A DNA stretch of 38,522 bases, from the NCBI GenBank assembly GCA_016934335.1, contig JAFGTC010000234.1:1-38522 (forward strand), read 5' to 3'. A model generated the notes under the pieces. The model did no database searches and was not told the origin of the DNA. It was given only the letters and a program-made list of their open reading frames with translations. This DNA is from Candidatus Omnitrophota bacterium (GTDB taxonomy: Bacteria > Hinthialibacterota > Hinthialibacteria > Hinthialibacterales > Hinthialibacteraceae). A program made the translations under genes and the position numbers. Each line of letters begins with the position of its first letter. Position 1 is the first letter of the stretch. This document shows, one piece after another, positions 34,716 to 38,522 of the stretch.

Positions 34716-36665
34716 TTAGAGAGGCGGATCCTGGCAGGATTGAGCGATTTGATCGCGCGAGTTTTGAACGTAGGGTATGAATTCCTCGGATAATTGTATA
34801 ACAGACTTGAAGACGGATGCATACTTCGTTAATCGATTCGGAATATCATCTTCTCTCTTTTGACGAAGAAAAAGAAAAAGGCTGGAAAACAAGGCCTGGC
34901 CTAACGCGGTTTGGATGTGATCGCTTCGATATATCGTCCAAAAGGCATGATCGATTTTTTCCCATTCCTCTTCATCCATAACAGGATGATTCGAAACGTC
35001 CTCATATTGCATTAAGAGAGCCATGCTCCGATTGTAGGCCTCGCGAGCCATATCCTGCGCCGACTGCAGACCTTCGATCAACTGATCAAAAGCAAGCAGC
35101 CGCTGCTCATCCTGGGGATCGCGGTGCTCCTCCAAAAAAGGAACGATATCGCCGAGAGGCGGGCGGCTTTCCAGCGTAGAAAGGATGCTGTCCAATCGGC
35201 TCGGAATGGTTCCTTCGATCAACGCCCCTCCTTCCGTTGCGTCGAAAATGGTTAATTTCGATTCTTTGATGCGGTCGGATAATTCCCGCAAAAAGACGGC
35301 CATGGTCTTGGAGGTCGGCACTTTGCGGCCTCGAACTCCCAGAACCCACTCGATTTTTTCTGTGCACGGCGAGGGATGAAAAGGCGCCGGCTGCAAGATG
35401 ATGTGATTTTCTTCTTGAACCGCTTTTTTGACAAGCCGCTTATATAGCGTCCCATCGGCGTGCGTCCCGCCGCCCTCTTCGGGATAGGCTAAATCGTATC
35501 CGATGAGAATAATGGGATTGCAATGCATCCAGGCGGCGGCGTTGAACAAGGTATGGCCGACGGATAGGCCCGGTTCAAAGTTGCCGAATGGCCCGGCGAT
35601 CTCTTCGATCCAACGATTGATGGCGGCTTTCTCCGAATTCAGAAAGATGCTTGATCCCGTCCATTTACGAGGGATGTCGGGATGAACATCCGATTCGAAT
35701 ATCAACACTTCACGAGGATCCGGCTCAATGTCTTCAAAATGCGTCACGTTCAAATCGGTCGGATCGATGGCGCTCACGAAGTCGGGGATGATGCCGTGCT
35801 CGCGCACCAGCCTGTAGCAGGTATCGACGCAAAAAACGAGCACTTTGGATCGGTGGACGGCCAACAGGTGGAGATTTTTATTCAGAGAGGGGCCGGCCCC
35901 AATCAGAACCGCCGGTTGATCGCGATAAAATCCTCGCAAAGGCCCCAAGCCGTGGCTCGCGCACATGGCGGGCAGGTTTAAAATGGCGTTTCGTTGAATC
36001 AATGCGCCGTGTTGGATTAAAAATTCGCTTTCCACGGCGGCTCGTTTCAATAATAAACGAAACTGTTCGATCGCGTCTGTATAAAATGTCGGATAGATTT
36101 GAAACGAAGGCTTATGATCGATGAATCGCACGCCGCCGCTCATAATCTGCGGAAGAAACGGCATAGCGTCTTGGGTGATCGTTTCGGGATTTTCACTGAT
36201 GACGATTCGGAAGCGGGGATTGCTAAAAAGCAGAGACCAGTCTCGCCGGTGCAGGAAATAATAAAAAATCGTTAAATCTCGTTCGAGCAAAAGAATAGCG
36301 TTGATGGTTTTGGGATAATGTTCCACCAAGGCTTCCAAGGTGTATCCTAATCCCAAGCCGGCGAAAAAATAGAAGCAGGGGAGGTCTGACGCCTGCAATT
36401 CAATTTGTCGGAGCGCTTCTTTTTTGGGATCGCGCCGGCTGTGAAACAGAATCGATTTAGCGCCCTTTCCAATTTCCAGTTCCAACGTTGGATCCGAAGA
36501 GTCCGAATGAATCAGATGGAAAAGAGGAGAGGGGGAGAAATGCGAGAGTTTTTTGACTAAATCGGGAGCGCTTTCCCGGAGAGCGTTCAAATTCGCTTCA
36601 TAAATGGATTGGGTTTTATTAAAATCCACGCCAACAATCCCTATCAACCCTGCGATTGAATTCAT
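34716..36665 (-). CDS. DUF115 / Maf-like motility accessory glycosyltransferase (copy 2)
   Basis: 649 residues. The N-terminal Maf region has FAGLGLGYTLEALVEHYP and LLLERDLTIFYYFL (101-137). The DUF115 domain has IGAGPSLNKNLHLL at 255-268, CVDTCYRLVREHGIIPDFVSAIDPTDLN with Asp301, and LIGYDLAYPEEGGGTHADG at 387-405, closer to canonical flagellin-modifying Maf proteins than copy 1. The helical C-terminus ends at PPL. It probably transfers a sugar such as a nonulosonic acid to flagellin Ser/Thr, by analogy with Magnetospirillum, Campylobacter and Aeromonas Maf. No Shine-Dalgarno precedes ATG 36665, and the best promoter would start transcription within a few bases of it. It is convergent with the UPF0316 gene. 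Confidence 0.87.
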   Translation of the reverse strand: MNSIAGLIGIVGVDFNKTQSIYEANLNALRESAPDLVKKLSHFSPSPLFHLIHSDSSDPTLELEIGKGAKSILFHSRRDPKKEALRQIELQASDLPCFYFFAGLGLGYTLEALVEHYPKTINAILLLERDLTIFYYFLHRRDWSLLFSNPRFRIVISENPETITQDAMPFLPQIMSGGVRFIDHKPSFQIYPTFYTDAIEQFRLLLKRAAVESEFLIQHGALIQRNAILNLPAMCASHGLGPLRGFYRDQPAVLIGAGPSLNKNLHLLAVHRSKVLVFCVDTCYRLVREHGIIPDFVSAIDPTDLNVTHFEDIEPDPREVLIFESDVHPDIPRKWTGSSIFLNSEKAAINRWIEEIAGPFGNFEPGLSVGHTLFNAAAWMHCNPIILIGYDLAYPEEGGGTHADGTLYKRLVKKAVQEENHIILQPAPFHPSPCTEKIEWVLGVRGRKVPTSKTMAVFLRELSDRIKESKLTIFDATEGGALIEGTIPSRLDSILSTLESRPPLGDIVPFLEEHRDPQDEQRLLAFDQLIEGLQSAQDMAREAYNRSMALLMQYEDVSNHPVMDEEEWEKIDHAFWTIYRSDHIQTALGQALFSSLFLFLRQKREDDIPNRLTKYASVFKSVIQLSEEFIPYVQNSRDQIAQSCQDPPL

Positions 36666-37077
36666 TATTCTATCGAGTGTATCTGAGGGCTTCTCTTACA
36701 TTCAATGCCGCAAATCGCTTATTCTGTAATTTGCAAATCATTATTCGACGAGCAAACATGTTACCATAAGACGCCATCGAGATACACGGCGATTTTCTAG
36801 AAGGAAAGAAAAAACGCAATAGATATATATAGGTTATTCAGTTTACATTTATCTATCGATCGTGATATCAGAGCGATTTATTTTTCGCCGATGCGCATTA
36901 TAGTACCTTCGAAATCGATTTACAATTCGTCTGCGCCGTACAATTTGGTTTCCATGAGTTTGAAAAAGAAATTCCAAGCGGGCTTTTGCCTTTTTATCTC
37001 ACAAGATTAAGCGGGAGTTGGATTTTTGAAAGGCTTTACCTGTCAAATGGCTTCATGGGTGGAGAAAGGAATCAATT
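36666..37077. other. AT-rich divergent intergenic region
   Basis: 412 bases between DUF115 copy 2 and doxX. It contains the promoter-like element at 36676-36705; beyond that I see no gene, repeat or RNA that I recognise. Confidence 0.55.
36676..36705 (-). promoter_or_regulatory. Possible promoter of DUF115 copy 2 (near-leaderless)
   Basis: On the minus strand, TTGAAT (36705-36700), an 18-base spacer and TACACT (36681-36676), which is only 10 bases before the start codon. It would give an mRNA with almost no leader, agreeing with the absent Shine-Dalgarno. Confidence 0.35.
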
Positions 37078-37563
37078 ATGCTTGAACGTTCGCTGTACCA
37101 TTATCGCGAAGTCGGTCTTTTATTCCTGCGTCTTACAGTCGGGATCATATTTTTGATCCATGGCTATGATAAAATTTTTCAAGGGGATGGTCTCGGCGGA
37201 ACGGCGAAGCAGTTCTCTGAATTGGGCTTCTTTTTTCCCCTTCTTTTCGCCTGGTTGGTTGCTTGGGGAGAATTGATCGGCGGAGGGTTTCTCCTCATTG
37301 GATTATTGACGCGGGAATGCTCGCTCTATTTGGCCGTCATAATGGTCGGCGCGATTTGGACGGTCCATTTTTCAAACGGATTTTTTATCGCCAATAAGGG
37401 GTATGAATACAATCTGGCTTTAATCGGGGCTTGCCTCTGCCTCTTGTTCTCGGGAGGAGGAACGGGGTCGTTGGATAAAGTGATCTTTCCACGGGCTAGA
37501 TGGACGTTCATTTCGGATCCGTCAAAGGTGAGATTAGAACCTCCGGAACATCCTTTTGATTAA
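37078..37563 (+). CDS. DoxX-family membrane protein
   Basis: 161 residues with four TM helices. GLLFLRLTVGIIFLIHGYDKIF opens the protein, as in DoxX/YphA/YqjF members, and is followed by FAWLVAWGELIGGGFLLIGLLTR, LAVIMVGAIWTVH and YNLALIGACLCLLFSGGGTGSLDKVI. DoxX-type proteins are small inner-membrane proteins linked with redox stress, thiosulfate:quinone oxidation or superoxide-detoxifying complexes; none of these partners is next to it. AAAGGA lies 8 bases before the ATG. No promoter stands out. The hairpin downstream is shared with the convergent MerR gene. Confidence 0.9.
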   Translation: MLERSLYHYREVGLLFLRLTVGIIFLIHGYDKIFQGDGLGGTAKQFSELGFFFPLLFAWLVAWGELIGGGFLLIGLLTRECSLYLAVIMVGAIWTVHFSNGFFIANKGYEYNLALIGACLCLLFSGGGTGSLDKVIFPRARWTFISDPSKVRLEPPEHPFD

Positions 37564-37583
37564 ATGATTTTCTAAAAAGACAA

Positions 37584-37609
37584 TCGGATTAACAACTCGG
37601 ATTAATAAC
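37584..37609 (+). repeat. 13-base tandem direct repeat
   Basis: TCGGATTAACAAC (37584-37596) is followed at once by TCGGATTAATAAC (37597-37609), one mismatch. It lies between doxX and its terminator-like hairpin; no function is apparent. Confidence 0.6.
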
Positions 37610-37620
37610 TTTTTCGGGGG

Positions 37621-37649
37621 AGAGAAGGCTGTTCCGCCTTCTCTTGGAT
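37621..37649. terminator. Hairpin between doxX and the MerR gene
   Basis: A 9-bp stem (37621-37629 with 37636-37644) and a 6-base loop. The U-runs are poor on both sides, so it is a weak terminator candidate. Confidence 0.45.
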
Positions 37650-37659
37650 TTGGCAGGAT

Positions 37660-38109
37660 TCAATCTTTCAATATGGCGAGTATTTCTTGAAGCTCTTTTT
37701 TTATGGATGATAACAGCGCTTTTGCTTCTTGCTGTCCTGGCGTCGGGCTCTCCTTCTGTTGGATCGTCTCCTCTGGGACTTCAATTTGATCTTCGATTTG
37801 CTTCTCGAGCTCGCGCTCCGCACGCAGAGCCTGCAATCCCGCTTTTAGCTTGCGCTCCGCTCCATCCAGCGTATATCCTTCGCAATAAAGAAGATTGACG
37901 ATTTCAAATAACAATTCAATATCGTTCCGAGTGTATTTGCGTTGGTTGCCTCCTACGCGTTTCGGATTCAATTTCGAAAATTTGGTTTCCCAGTATCTCA
38001 GCACATGCGGTTCGACTCCAGTGAATTCGCTCGCTTCACTGATCGAGTAATAAATCTTCTTTGGGATCTCCCCGAACGGCGTCGTTTTGGGCTTGCTTCG
38101 ATTTGTCAT
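37660..38109 (-). CDS. MerR-family transcriptional regulator
   Basis: 149 residues. The winged helix-turn-helix spans about 19-88 (YYSISEASEFTGVEPHVLRYWETKFSKLNPKRVGGNQRKYTRNDIELL), the standard MerR DNA-binding module, whose ARRYW-like VLRYWE stretch is conserved. It is followed by a coiled coil (about 90-149) interrupted by a Gln/Pro/Glu linker (110-130). There is no ligand-binding cysteine cluster or GyrI domain, so it is one of the short 'MerR HTH plus coiled coil' proteins often linked to cell-cycle or integration-host-factor-type roles. No Shine-Dalgarno is seen before ATG 38109. The target is unknown. Confidence 0.9.
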   Translation of the reverse strand: MTNRSKPKTTPFGEIPKKIYYSISEASEFTGVEPHVLRYWETKFSKLNPKRVGGNQRKYTRNDIELLFEIVNLLYCEGYTLDGAERKLKAGLQALRAERELEKQIEDQIEVPEETIQQKESPTPGQQEAKALLSSIKKELQEILAILKD

Positions 38110-38522
38110 AATCGTAACGTGTTGAATGCTATGGCGATATCTCTACTTATCTTAAAATCGTCTTTAGTGTACTCTCATTTATGCCATTATTTCAACGGGT
38201 GTTCGTCTTTTTTGCATTTCTTTTTGATTCAATAGATCAATGTATTGAATTATGTTTTCAGGGGTATTTCTGAGAAAAAAGGTTAGAACATCGTTTTTTT
38301 TCAAAAACCGGTAATGGGAAAAATTTGTAATCAACTGAAAATCATTGATTTATTGATAATATTTTTCCTCTCTTTCTAAGTCCTGAATTTAATTCGATTC
38401 TTTCGACCGGATTGCGATTGTACCGGGAATAACGTTTGAACGACTATGAAAGGATTTTCTTTAAGTTGAATGAAAATAAGATAAAATCGATATAAACAAA
38501 CTTACTTATAACATTTTGGCGT
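38110..38522. other. AT-rich region at the window end
   Basis: 413 bases upstream of the MerR gene with no convincing gene. An 8-base inverted repeat (ATTCAATA at 38227-38234, TATTGAAT at 38243-38250) with an 8-base spacer lies within it. No promoter has good spacing. Confidence 0.5.

Noticed and set aside
38227..38250. Inverted repeat ATTCAATA/TATTGAAT
   Set aside because: Eight-base AT-rich arms are expected by chance in this AT-rich gap, and no start or promoter is placed suitably.
1..38522. CRISPR array, prophage, transposon or tRNA-linked island
   Set aside because: No regularly spaced repeats, integrase, transposase, phage structural gene or attachment-site duplication was seen. Gene composition is even across the window.

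Overview
This window is chromosomal DNA from a flagellated bacterium, very probably diderm (signal peptides, a Maf-type flagellar glycosylation apparatus, a large secreted surface protein, a Wzx-like flippase). Base composition is moderate, near 50% GC. I cannot name the phylum from the sequence. An IspH of the cyanobacterial/plastid type next to greatly enlarged FlgK and FlgL suggests a poorly sampled lineage rather than a model proteobacterium. I saw no prophage, insertion sequence, CRISPR array, rRNA or tRNA.

Layout. 1-3774: 3' part of a giant secreted Ig-like/repeat protein with a strong terminator. 4167-6143: membrane sensor that looks like a decayed histidine kinase. 6414-7668: HU-family protein and an HDOD protein. 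7665-9238 (minus): TatD nuclease and a TauE/SafE permease. 9434-15211: flgK and flgL, both two to three times the usual length. 15286-15606 (minus): small TPR protein. 15876-18324: PMT/ArnT-like glycosyltransferase and an inositol-monophosphatase-family phosphatase. 18429-20995 (minus): GT4 glycosyltransferase and flippase in one operon. 21154-23028: first DUF115/Maf-like protein. 23352-24617: IspH. 24843-27271: operon of two thymidylate-kinase-like proteins and a ROK sugar kinase. 27349-29493 (minus): M28-like peptidase with damaged metal sites and a C-terminal winged-helix-like region. 29795-30115 (minus): Gdx-type SMR exporter behind a perfect consensus promoter and a long leader. 30319-32142 (minus): DnaG. 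32304-33275: secreted YD-like repeat protein. 33416-33925: thiol peroxidase. 34094-34675: UPF0316/DUF2179 membrane protein. 34716-36665 (minus): second DUF115/Maf-like protein. 37078-37563: DoxX. 37660-38109 (minus): MerR-family regulator.

How the genes fit together. The best supported theme is the cell surface and flagellum: hook-filament junction proteins with inserted domains, two DUF115 proteins of the Maf type that glycosylate flagellin, and a block of glycosyltransferases plus a flippase. The remainder is housekeeping (DnaG, HU, IspH, TatD, Tpx) mixed with small transporters and regulators. The observations most worth testing are the tandem kinase pair with an altered Walker A lysine, the Gdx leader, the palindrome upstream of tpx, and two proteins (sensor kinase, M28-like) that keep a fold but seem to have lost catalytic residues.
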